Source: Pirellulaceae bacterium (GTDB lineage: Bacteria; Planctomycetota; Planctomycetia; Pirellulales; Pirellulaceae). Taken from it: DNA of 64,000 nt. Location: contig JAHDXO010000036.1 of assembly GCA_023382975.1 (NCBI GenBank), forward strand, positions 24,618 to 88,617. The letters are read 5' to 3'. The notes beneath the pieces are model-generated. The model saw nothing but the letters and a program-made list of their open reading frames with translations. It was not told where the DNA came from and made no database searches. Positions 21,632 to 30,011 of the stretch are shown here, piece after piece; the first letter of the stretch is position 1; every line of letters begins with the position of its first letter. The position numbers and the translations under genes were made by a program.

Positions 21632-22888
21632 ATGAGCGAGCGTGAATCGATTGCAGCATCGAAGCGGGACCGGGCGTGGGCTCGGCGTGAGTTTTTGGGC
21701 GGCACGGCGATGTTGGCGGCGTCCGCGGCGGTGGGCAAGGTTGCTGTGGGTCGGGCAGCGGAGGCCGAGACGCCGCAACACAAGATCAAGCTGGGCGTCG
21801 TCGGCTGCGGGGGGCGAGGCGCGTGGATCGCGAAGTTATTCCGCGATCACGGCGGGTACGAGATGCATGCCGTGGCGGACTATTTTCCGTCGGTGGCCGA
21901 AGCGGCGGGCGAATCGTTGGGAGTGGATGCGTCGCGGCGATTCAGCGGACTGCTTGGTTATCGGCGGTTGATCGACAGCGGAGTCGAGGCCGTCGCGTTG
22001 GAGACTCCGCCGTGTTTCTTCCCTGATCACGTCCAGGCGGCGGTCGACGCGGGGTTGCACGTGTACATGGCCAAGCCGGTGGCGATCGACGTACCGGGCT
22101 GCCGCCAAGTCGAAGCGGCGGCGAAGAAGGCCACGGACGCCGGACGCTGCTTCCTGGTGGACTATCAGATGCCCACCGATCCACACGTGATCGAGTGCGC
22201 GAAGCGATTCCGGGACGGCGCGCTGGGGACGCTCAGCATCGTCAAGAGCTTCTACTACGGCGGGCTGTTCGGCGACCCGCCGCTGACGGACACGATCGAA
22301 AGCCGGCTGCGCTCGCTGGTCTGGGTGAACGATACGGCGATCGGTGGCTGCTACCATGTCAACGCTTGCATCCATCCGATCCAAGCGATGATGTGGGTGC
22401 TGGACAAGGTCCCGGTCGCGGCAGCGGGGATCTCCTGTACCCGGCGAGCCAACCCGCACGGCGACAGTCACGACATGTTCGGCATCACGTACGAATTTGA
22501 CGACGGCCTGCTCTGGACACACACCGGACGCCATGCCAAGGGTTTGACGGGGCCGGAAGACCCGCTGGCGACGTGCGAGTTCCTGGGCGACGCCTACATG
22601 AAGATCGGCTACGGGGGCAAAGCACTGATCCGCGGCGGCTCGCATCACTACCCGGCCGAATCGATCGATAACCTGTACGGCGCCGGCGCGACCCGCAATA
22701 TCGCCACGTTCTATCAGGACATCGTCGCTGGCAACTCGGCGAACGAGACCGTCCGCATGGCGATCGACAGTTGCCTGGCCACGATCCTCGCCCGCGAAGC
22801 CTGCCTGCGCAAGGGTTGCCTGACGATGGAGGAACTGCTGAAGGAGAACCGCCGGATCAAAACCGACCTGACGGGCTTGAAAGCATGA
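21632..22888 (+). CDS. Tat-exported Gfo/Idh/MocA family oxidoreductase
   Basis: The protein has 418 residues. A twin-arginine signal is visible (WARREFLGGTAMLAASAAVG) with a likely cut after GRA. The NAD(P)-binding Rossmann motif GVVGCGGRGAW follows, then the family segment HVYMAKPVAID with the conserved Lys. The C-terminal half has the usual beta-sheet dimerisation domain. Family members oxidise or epimerise sugars and sugar derivatives; in planctomycetes many are exported with a bound cofactor. GGAAA lies before the start. No neighbouring gene points to a specific substrate. Confidence 0.9.
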   Translation: MSERESIAASKRDRAWARREFLGGTAMLAASAAVGKVAVGRAAEAETPQHKIKLGVVGCGGRGAWIAKLFRDHGGYEMHAVADYFPSVAEAAGESLGVDASRRFSGLLGYRRLIDSGVEAVALETPPCFFPDHVQAAVDAGLHVYMAKPVAIDVPGCRQVEAAAKKATDAGRCFLVDYQMPTDPHVIECAKRFRDGALGTLSIVKSFYYGGLFGDPPLTDTIESRLRSLVWVNDTAIGGCYHVNACIHPIQAMMWVLDKVPVAAAGISCTRRANPHGDSHDMFGITYEFDDGLLWTHTGRHAKGLTGPEDPLATCEFLGDAYMKIGYGGKALIRGGSHHYPAESIDNLYGAGATRNIATFYQDIVAGNSANETVRMAIDSCLATILAREACLRKGCLTMEELLKENRRIKTDLTGLKA

Positions 22889-23054
22889 GAACCACTTGCC
22901 ACAAGCTGCAATCAGAGGAAAGGGCAGGGGGGAGGGGAGGCGGAGTGTTTGGTAGAGCGGCGCCTGTTTCGTTCTCCAGTGATCGCTGGGCGCATGGAAC
23001 GAATTATGCTCAAATACGGGCTGTTGAGATCATCCCTGGAGCTTCGATTCAGTC

Positions 23055-23879
23055 ATGGCTGTCTTCTTGTTCTGGAATACGGCGAATCGTGATCTGACCG
23101 TGGAGGTCGCGCGCCTTGTCGAGGAGCATCACGTGGACATGCTGATCCTGGCGGAAGGCGACGGGATTCCTGCTGCGCGGTTCTTGGCAACGATCAATTC
23201 CCGCGGCGATTCGAATCTGCGGTTTCACAATGTCGTTGGACAGCAGAAGATCCGCATCTACAGCCGGTTTCCCGAAAGAGCCGTTGCGCCAGTGTTTGAT
23301 TCCGGCGGCATCTCCATTCGGCATGTGTGCGCGCCCGGTTGTAGAGATTTCATCATGGTCGCTGCCCATCTGCCCAGCAAGCTGCGTTGGCAACCTGGCG
23401 AGCAACAAGATTTGTGTTGCCGGTTACGCGACTTCATCGAATATGCCGAGACCCAATGCGGCCACCAGCGGACGATCGTTGTTGGCGATCTCAACATGAA
23501 TCCTTTCGAACACGGCATGGTCAGTTCAGAAGGACTCCACGGCGTAATGGCGAGGCACGATGTGAAGCGAAAGAAACGCGTTGTACATGGCTTCGATCGG
23601 TATCTGTTCTATAATCCGATGTGGGCGCATTTTGGCGAACGCCCCAACGGCCCACCGGGCACCTATTACTCGGCGCGATCTACTCCCCTGTCCTACTACT
23701 GGAATATCTTCGACCAAGTGCTGGTCCGACCTGATTTGCTGGACAGTTTCCCAGACGATCACCTGCGCATCCTGACGAAGGCTGGCGATATGCATCTTGT
23801 GGGGCCGACGGGTCGCCCCGACAAAACCCGTGTCTCCGATCACTTGCCGATCTTGTTTCAACTGCGGCTAATGCTCTAG
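23055..23879 (+). CDS. Endonuclease/exonuclease/phosphatase family protein
   Basis: The protein has 274 residues and is a complete EEP domain: FLFWNTANRD, MLILAEGDG (catalytic Glu), MVAAHLPSK, IVVGDLNMNPFE (Asp and Asn), FDQVLVRPDL and VSDHLPILFQL (Asp-His). There is no signal peptide. The gene is followed after 11 bases by a 153-residue protein of unknown function, and the two probably form a transcription unit. The EEP fold hydrolyses phosphodiesters in nucleic acids or phosphoinositides; the target is unknown. It differs strongly from the CBM21-linked EEP protein upstream. Confidence 0.87.
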   Translation: MAVFLFWNTANRDLTVEVARLVEEHHVDMLILAEGDGIPAARFLATINSRGDSNLRFHNVVGQQKIRIYSRFPERAVAPVFDSGGISIRHVCAPGCRDFIMVAAHLPSKLRWQPGEQQDLCCRLRDFIEYAETQCGHQRTIVVGDLNMNPFEHGMVSSEGLHGVMARHDVKRKKRVVHGFDRYLFYNPMWAHFGERPNGPPGTYYSARSTPLSYYWNIFDQVLVRPDLLDSFPDDHLRILTKAGDMHLVGPTGRPDKTRVSDHLPILFQLRLML

Positions 23880-23890
23880 GAGTTCCTGCT

Positions 23891-24352
23891 ATGGACAATG
23901 ACGATTTGTGGGGCGATCTGCCCGAATCCGATAACGCGACGAATCCGGCGATTCTTCTGAGTCAACAGGCCAGTTTGCTCGGCTCGAAAACCCGAAATGT
24001 GCTGACCGGCTTGGTCACCCGTGTTCCGCAGCGTCCCGGCGGGTTGCTGGCAGCGGCTTTAGCGGCAAGTCAGGGTCGAACGGATCAGAAGGAACAAATG
24101 GTCGAACTTCGTTTCTTGATTCGCTGTTCAGCGTTGGACAATTACACATTTCACGTACTAACCCTGAAGTATTCGTTGCTGACGATCTTCCCCGTGGATG
24201 TTCGCAATGAAGCGTCGGGGGAGGACTACACTTGCCGATCGGACGACGAGCTTCGGTCGACCTTGCAGCAAGTCTTCGCTTCCCTGCAGGTGCGACGTGT
24301 GATTTCTGCACTGCTCCGCGAGGCCAACTCGCTGACACCAAGTATTGGCTGA
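23891..24352 (+). CDS. Hypothetical protein paired with the EEP gene
   Basis: The protein has 153 residues and starts with the acidic MDNDDLWGDLPESDN. I do not recognise the family. The middle is helix-rich (QQASLLGSKTRNVL, GGLLAAALAASQ); the second half alternates strands and helices (QMVELRFLIRCSALDNYTFH, YSLLTIFPVDV), and the end is helical (LRSTLQQVFASLQVRRVISA). AGGAG lies close before the start. The 11-base gap from the EEP gene suggests co-expression, so it may be an inhibitor, an immunity partner or a specificity subunit; that is inference only. Confidence 0.7.
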   Translation: MDNDDLWGDLPESDNATNPAILLSQQASLLGSKTRNVLTGLVTRVPQRPGGLLAAALAASQGRTDQKEQMVELRFLIRCSALDNYTFHVLTLKYSLLTIFPVDVRNEASGEDYTCRSDDELRSTLQQVFASLQVRRVISALLREANSLTPSIG

Positions 24353-24397
24353 CCGTGCTGCGCCGCACATCGATCTGACCAATCAGTCGCTTGGCGT

Positions 24398-24739
24398 TCA
24401 GCCCGTTTTCAGATCCGCGCCGCAGCAGCAGCGGGCGTCGTTCGGTTCCATGGTGCGGATGACCAGGTATTTCATCTTGGGAGTCAGGAAGCGCGTTTCG
24501 GCGTGAGTCACGTTGGACGGAAAGAAGACGAGTTCTCCCGGCCCGACCCGGTACGTCCGGCCCGCGAAGGTGAATTCCGCTTCGCCCTCCAGGATGTAGA
24601 TCACTTCCTCCGCCTCGTGCGCATGCTGGCGCCCCCAGCCATCGCCCGCAGGATCCAGTTCGGTCAGATGCACGTGCAGTTTGCGGGCGCCGTGTTCTTT
24701 GTCGAGCAAGGACCGGTAGTGAGCGATCATCTTCTCCAT
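24398..24739 (-). CDS. Small cupin domain protein
   Basis: The protein has 113 residues. The cupin metal motif is clear: HAHEAEEVIYILEGEAEF, then GPGELVFFPSNVTHAETRF, giving the His, His, Glu and His ligands. The C-terminus has three consecutive cysteines (DARCCCGADLK), which is unusual. Small cupins bind metals and act as isomerases, dioxygenases or ligand-binding proteins. It starts 30 bases after the stop of the exported beta-propeller gene in the same direction; AAAGGA lies upstream. The specific reaction is not predictable. Confidence 0.85.
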   Translation of the reverse strand: MEKMIAHYRSLLDKEHGARKLHVHLTELDPAGDGWGRQHAHEAEEVIYILEGEAEFTFAGRTYRVGPGELVFFPSNVTHAETRFLTPKMKYLVIRTMEPNDARCCCGADLKTG

Positions 24740-24769
24740 CGATGGATCCTTTCTGCTGCCGCTTTCAGT

Positions 24770-26914
24770 TCATGGGACTTGCTGAGTCACCGCGAAATGG
24801 CGGGTTGTTGAGACCGGCGAATCGTTCTGTGTGCCTCCGTCTTCGTTGCTCGGCGGCTGGGGTTTCCAGCGGTACAGTACGTTCTTGGTGTAGCCGTCGT
24901 CTTCGATGAACACCAGGTACTCGCCGTCGTCGCGGCGGAAGACGTTGATGCTGTGGACCATGTCCTGCAAGGCGTCCATCGGCACGGCGCCGGTGCGGGT
25001 TCCCGTCGGTTGGAAATGGCCGACGTAATTGCCGTTGCGTTTTTCGAAGACCATGACCGTGCCGGTCGGCAAGTTGCGCGACGGTAGACGGCCTGCGTAG
25101 ACGACGAAGACGTAATCCCCCTCGACCGCGAAATCGAACGGCTCGTGCGACTCGTGGCCGCCCCGGCCCTTCTCGTGCAGCAGCACCAGATGCCAAGCGA
25201 CGGTGGGTTCGGTGCTCCAACGGTCGAAACGGATCAGATTCGGGCCCATCGGTTTCCAGTGTTCGGCTTGCGCGTCACCGGTGGAACCGGCCAGGTACAT
25301 GACGTCGTGGTCGCGGTCGTAGACGATCCGCCGCAGTTCGGTAAACGGAGTCGGCGCGGCCCATGTTTTCCGTGTCGCCACGCTGTAGACGGGCACGCCG
25401 TTGGCCAGCACGCGGTCGATCGGGTAGGCGAAGATGCCGTTCCGCCGAGTCGCCTGCCAGACCGTACCGTTCGGCTCGACGTACCAACCGCGCGACTCGC
25501 CCGTGGGATTGGCCGTGACTTCCGTCTCGTCGCGGCGGCCATCGCCGTCGGTGTCCACCCACAGATCTTTGGTGCTGATCTGAGCGCAGAAGACAGCGAT
25601 TTCGCCCTCGCGCTGCGGATCGAGGCGGTACACGAACAGGTTGCCGCCGTTCATGTCCGGGAAGTACAGATAGTTTCGGTTGTCGATCCAACGGTGCCAG
25701 ACGCCGCCGATGGCAGCCGATTTGAGCCGCGGATCGTCGGGATACTTGTCCGGGTCGAGCGTGATGGCTTGCACGGTCCACTGCTGACCGGGAGGCTTGT
25801 TCAGATCCAGCGAGTAACGGTATTTGCTGCCGTACAGGACGCTGCCGTTCGAAGCCCCGTCGACGTCCACCGTGTCCAGCCACTCGGTACTGAGCACGGA
25901 CCAATTCAACCGGCCTACCGGCGTAAAGCTACGGATGACGGCCGTACCGCCATGCGTGCCGGCGTAGGGGCCGCACGCCACGTAGAGATTGCCGTCGGCA
26001 TCGCTACCCACGCCGATCGGCGCGATGAAACGTTGATCACCCCAGCGGCCAGCAGTCTCGCCCGCAAAGATGCCACCCGGTTCACCCAATACGCGTTCCA
26101 ATTCGGGCTTCGTATCCAGATTGCGATAGACGAGCACTTGCCGGTTCTTGCCGCGGTCGGCGACCAGCAGTTGCCCTTCGGCCTTCACGGCCACATCGGC
26201 TGGCTCGACGCCAGGCGGGAACCGGAGGACTTGTGGCAGCGGTCTTCCCGTCGGGTCGAATCGCCGCACAACATGGTCCGCCGTATCGATGATCCACAAA
26301 TTCCCGGCTGCGTCCAACGCCATCTCGCACGGCGAAGGAGCCGCCCAGTCGCCCAGCGGGTTCAGGTCGGTATCGAATACGCGCACGCGGCCATCGGCAC
26401 ATGCGGCGTACACGCGTTCGTCCGACGCGGCAACGCCCACGACCACCGGACCCACTTCGACGCGTCGTTCGCGGCGGCGATTGGCGATCTCCGCTCGATC
26501 GCGGCGCGCGAGGAACGTACCCTTGACCCGGCCGTCGTGCCCGTCCGGAGTGCCGGTCGCGTAGAAGATGTGCTGAGTATTGGCGGTGATCGTGTCGCCG
26601 ACCAGCCGGTCGATGCCGCCGCTCTTCCAATGCGCCGTCTGCTGGCTCAACCGGCCGTCCTGGAACGCGGCGATGTTGCCGCGATGTTCTTCCCAGCCGA
26701 CGGTCGTGTAAACTGTGCCGTCCGGCGTGACAAAGATATCCTGGACATCCTGCGGCACCCAGCCCGCATCGCCACCGGAGAAAGTGTTTCCAATCCAAGA
26801 CACCGAGTAATCCAACTCGGCAGGCACCTCGTCCGCCGCCAGCCCGATGCCGGGCAGCAGCATCGCGATCACTGCTGCGCAGTTTGACCGTCTCGATTGC
26901 ATTCTCACTTTCAT
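24770..26914 (-). CDS. Exported NHL/SMP-30-like beta-propeller protein
   Basis: The protein has 714 residues from ATG 26914, where a signal peptide begins (MKVRMQSRRSNCAAVIAMLL, likely cut after GLA). Repeated blade-like segments follow: VTPDGTVYTTVGW, ALDAAGNLWIIDTADHVVRR, VKAEGQLLVADRGKNRQVLV, GSDADGNLYVACGPYAG. These fit an NHL or SMP-30-type propeller. A calcium-loop-like DTDGDGRRDE lies near residue 480. It probably acts outside the cytoplasm; enzyme or binding role is unclear. The FG-GAP-type gene upstream (142 bases away) and the cupin gene downstream may be in the same transcript. Confidence 0.75.
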   Translation of the reverse strand: MKVRMQSRRSNCAAVIAMLLPGIGLAADEVPAELDYSVSWIGNTFSGGDAGWVPQDVQDIFVTPDGTVYTTVGWEEHRGNIAAFQDGRLSQQTAHWKSGGIDRLVGDTITANTQHIFYATGTPDGHDGRVKGTFLARRDRAEIANRRRERRVEVGPVVVGVAASDERVYAACADGRVRVFDTDLNPLGDWAAPSPCEMALDAAGNLWIIDTADHVVRRFDPTGRPLPQVLRFPPGVEPADVAVKAEGQLLVADRGKNRQVLVYRNLDTKPELERVLGEPGGIFAGETAGRWGDQRFIAPIGVGSDADGNLYVACGPYAGTHGGTAVIRSFTPVGRLNWSVLSTEWLDTVDVDGASNGSVLYGSKYRYSLDLNKPPGQQWTVQAITLDPDKYPDDPRLKSAAIGGVWHRWIDNRNYLYFPDMNGGNLFVYRLDPQREGEIAVFCAQISTKDLWVDTDGDGRRDETEVTANPTGESRGWYVEPNGTVWQATRRNGIFAYPIDRVLANGVPVYSVATRKTWAAPTPFTELRRIVYDRDHDVMYLAGSTGDAQAEHWKPMGPNLIRFDRWSTEPTVAWHLVLLHEKGRGGHESHEPFDFAVEGDYVFVVYAGRLPSRNLPTGTVMVFEKRNGNYVGHFQPTGTRTGAVPMDALQDMVHSINVFRRDDGEYLVFIEDDGYTKNVLYRWKPQPPSNEDGGTQNDSPVSTTRHFAVTQQVP

Positions 26915-27056
26915 CGAACTCTCATCTTTCCTTGCACAGTCCGGTTTGCGGGTCGTCTTGCGGAAAAGCTCCAAGGCGTGGTTCGGCCCGTCGTGGTTGG
27001 CGCCGACGGTGCCCAGCCGACCCATGCAGGCAGTCGTCGCGTACCGGAATGCGCCG

Positions 27057-28241
27057 CTACGGGCTGCCTTCGTTCAGCCAGACGTCGATGCGGGGGGCGC
27101 TCCAGGTGTAGGGTTTGCCGACGATGTCCAGGCGGCCGTCGCCGTTCAGATCGGCCAGTCGCGATTCGTGGTTGCCGATCCCGGTCGAAACGAGCTGCGT
27201 GCGGAAATTCCCCTGACCGTCGCCGTACAAAATCCACTGGCGGCAGGCGTCGCCCGCGCCCGGCGTGTGCATCTCGGCCGCGTAGATGTCCAAATGGCCG
27301 TCCCCGTTGATGTCGGCCACTTGCAGCGTGTGGCCGTGATCGACTCGCTCGATCAACGTCCGCTTGACCCAGCGGTTATCACGGTGCTCGTACAGATTCA
27401 GAGGCCCGACGCCGTCGCCCGAGTTGAGCACCACTTCGGGCCAACCGCCCTGGACAAGATCCCCCACGGCGGATCGCGACAAGCCGTAGTCGTCGATCTT
27501 GTGTGGCCGGAACTCCGTGCCCCTGACATGCTCGAACCAGTGGTCGCCGCCGACCAGATCGATCCGCCCGTCCCGGTCGATGTCTCCCGCGGCCAGGCCT
27601 TCGTGTTGTCCCTGCGTCCAAGACCAGATCTCGACGAGCTTCCAGTTCTCCAGCCGAGTCGGGTCGCCGGGCATCTCGGCCAAAAAGAGCTTCTTTGCCC
27701 GTTGATTCCAGAACACCAATTGATCGCGTCCGGTGCCCAGGAAATCGCCGACGATCTGGTCGTGGTGCTGGTTGCCGCCGTCGGACTTGATCACGTGCCG
27801 ACTCCAAGGCTTGTCAAAATTCGGAGCCGGGTTCTCCCACCACCAGACTTGATTGCTGCCGCTATCGCCGCCGAAAACGATGTCCGGCTTGCCGTCTCCA
27901 TTGACGTCGGCCACCGCGCCGCCGGCCTCGACGCGCAACGGAGTGTCGTCGATCACAGAGCGCTGCCAGCCATCGGCGGTCCAGCGGAACCAAACGACCG
28001 ACGGAGTCTTCGTGCGGTCGGCGATGACGAAGTTGTCGCGGCCGTCACCGTCGATGTCCAACACCAGACTGGCCGTCTGCTGATTGCCGGGCAAGGGCAG
28101 GGGCAGTTCGCCCCGCGAACTGGAAAGGTGGCGCCAACGGACCATCGGCACTTCGGCTTCAGCTCCCGGCGCGGGGGAAGAACTCCCGCTAACCAGAAGG
28201 CTGACGGCCGTCACGAGAAGAAATCGCATCGACGAAATCAT
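27057..28241 (-). CDS. Exported FG-GAP/VCBS repeat protein
   Basis: The protein has 394 residues from ATG 28241 with AAGGAG about 9 bases upstream. A signal peptide is present (MRFLLVTAVSLLVSG). Several FG-GAP or VCBS blades with calcium-binding loops follow: DIDGDGRDNFVIAD, DVNGDGKPDIVFGG, DIDRDGRIDLVGGD, DINGDGHLDIYAAE, DLNGDGRLDIVG. These build a beta-propeller like the integrin alpha-chain N-terminus. Such proteins are abundant in planctomycetes and bind ligands at the surface or in the periplasm. It precedes another exported propeller gene in the same direction. Confidence 0.9.
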   Translation of the reverse strand: MISSMRFLLVTAVSLLVSGSSSPAPGAEAEVPMVRWRHLSSSRGELPLPLPGNQQTASLVLDIDGDGRDNFVIADRTKTPSVVWFRWTADGWQRSVIDDTPLRVEAGGAVADVNGDGKPDIVFGGDSGSNQVWWWENPAPNFDKPWSRHVIKSDGGNQHHDQIVGDFLGTGRDQLVFWNQRAKKLFLAEMPGDPTRLENWKLVEIWSWTQGQHEGLAAGDIDRDGRIDLVGGDHWFEHVRGTEFRPHKIDDYGLSRSAVGDLVQGGWPEVVLNSGDGVGPLNLYEHRDNRWVKRTLIERVDHGHTLQVADINGDGHLDIYAAEMHTPGAGDACRQWILYGDGQGNFRTQLVSTGIGNHESRLADLNGDGRLDIVGKPYTWSAPRIDVWLNEGSP

Positions 28242-28533
28242 GCGGACCGACTCCTTGCGAAAAACAGACGTAGCGTTGGAGGATGACACTGCATGGCTTT
28301 CCCAGCTTCGATCCCACGATCGTGCGCCGCGCCCCCAACGACGACCATGTGCCCTGACACTCGACCTTTCTAGCCGTCGTCTCGTGCCCAGTCAACGGCC
28401 ACGCCGCAGTCCATCGCCTTGTTGGGTCGCTGGCCAACCCGCGTTAGAATTTTTGGCATGTGAATTTGCGAAGTTTGTACGGAATCACGCGATTCATCAC
28501 GCCGTCCTTCTTTCCAACGCCAAGGAGGCTCTT

Positions 28534-29781
28534 GTGGTCAGCTTGCTTTCGTTCCTGTGCATCTGCTTCGGCAGTACGTCCGACGCGGACGGGTGCCGCG
28601 GCCCTCAACCCGACGACGTGTTTCGCGAGTATCTGTGGACCAACGCCGACGGTGACGCGGGCGGAGCGCTGCGGGTGGGCGGACGCGCCGGCTACGGCGG
28701 CGGTCCGATCGCGTTGCCTCACCAGTTCGACCTGGAACATGCGATCCGGGCCGAGGTGATGCTCGAAAAACTATTGTGCCACGATGGCACGCGCGGGTTG
28801 GAGATCTCCTTCAACAACCATGCGTGGATCGCCGTCCCCGAAGCGTCCGGAATTCCCGAGCCGCAGTGGGAATACATGCACTGCACCTATCCCGTCGCGT
28901 CGGTTCCCTTGGAACACCTCAAACCCGATGACGGGAACCGGGTTCGGTTGCGAGTCAGCGACGAGCATCCGTGGAATTGGCCGCAGCATTTGATCTACGG
29001 AGTCCATGTCCGGATCTATTACGACGCCGCGAAGAAAGAGCATCCCACGGGACGGTTGATCTCGCCGAAGGCCGGCACCGCTCTGGGAACGGACGCACTG
29101 TTGCAGGCGGAGGCGTCCAGCCCGAACGGCGCGATCCGTCAGATCGATTTCCTGGCTCACTACGAGGACGTGAACTTGCAGGGCGACGGGCAGTACTCGC
29201 AATGGCAGTACTACTTTCATCGCGCGGCGCTGACGGGCCATCTCGGCTCGGCCGAGTCCGAGCCGTGGCAGGTCACATGGAATACATCCTGGGTGCCGGA
29301 CCAGCCGCAGCCGATGCGTGTGGCGGCACGAATCACCGACGCGGCGGGACTGACCTATTTCAGTCCGGCGGTCGAGGATCTCACCTTCGAACGCAACGGT
29401 TTGTCGGTCGAACTGTGCAAGCCCCGCGACGTGCCCAAGCAATGGCTGACTCGCAAGGGCGAGCATCGCCAGAAATTCCATGTGACCGGCGATCTTCAGC
29501 AGGCCGTTGCGGCCCGGCTGGTGTGGGTCAGTTGGAGTCCCGGGTACATGGAAGGTCTGTTCTTGAACGATCACCGAGTGCTGGACCGCGAAGGCCCGCG
29601 CTACGCCTATTTCGTCCATCGCGTGCCGCTGACGGATTTGACCGCGCTGCGTCCCGGCGAGAACATCCTCAAGACCGGCATGACGCCCAAGTACCACGGC
29701 AAAATGGTCCACGGCATGGAAGTCAACTGGCCCGGTATCATGGTCTTGATCCAATATCGAAGCGCACCGGAACACCGCTAA
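28534..29781 (+). CDS. Exported hypothetical protein with immunoglobulin-like domain
   Basis: The protein has 415 residues from GTG 28534. This start is chosen because AAGGAGG lies 5 bases upstream and a signal peptide follows (VVSLLSFLCICFGSTSDADG); the frame is open much further upstream without support. The middle has a bacterial Ig-like segment (GRLISPKAGTALGTDALLQA, then IRQIDFLAHYEDVN). The last third is rich in aromatic residues with a carbohydrate-binding flavour. I do not recognise the full-length family. It is divergent from the FG-GAP gene across 292 bases that probably hold both promoters. Confidence 0.7.
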   Translation: MVSLLSFLCICFGSTSDADGCRGPQPDDVFREYLWTNADGDAGGALRVGGRAGYGGGPIALPHQFDLEHAIRAEVMLEKLLCHDGTRGLEISFNNHAWIAVPEASGIPEPQWEYMHCTYPVASVPLEHLKPDDGNRVRLRVSDEHPWNWPQHLIYGVHVRIYYDAAKKEHPTGRLISPKAGTALGTDALLQAEASSPNGAIRQIDFLAHYEDVNLQGDGQYSQWQYYFHRAALTGHLGSAESEPWQVTWNTSWVPDQPQPMRVAARITDAAGLTYFSPAVEDLTFERNGLSVELCKPRDVPKQWLTRKGEHRQKFHVTGDLQQAVAARLVWVSWSPGYMEGLFLNDHRVLDREGPRYAYFVHRVPLTDLTALRPGENILKTGMTPKYHGKMVHGMEVNWPGIMVLIQYRSAPEHR

Positions 29782-30011
29782 GCATCATTCGAGAAATAAC
29801 TGTCCAGTGTTTATTGCTGATCATCCCACGGAGTGTGATGGCTACATTGACGAGGCGACAGTTGTTTCTCGAACGATGCTAAACGCGGATTTCCCGTGAA
29901 ACGGCTTGCGCCATTCCACCCGCCACCCCGGCTCGGCCACCTGCGCTGCGGTTTGGGCCGACTCGGTGAGCCCTGCCTCCCTCCTCCTTCTGGATCGGCT
30001 ACTCTGATTTC

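Noticed and set aside
26847..28286. 479-codon plus-strand frame across the propeller genes
   Set aside because: Antisense to two exported proteins that have signal peptides and calcium loops.
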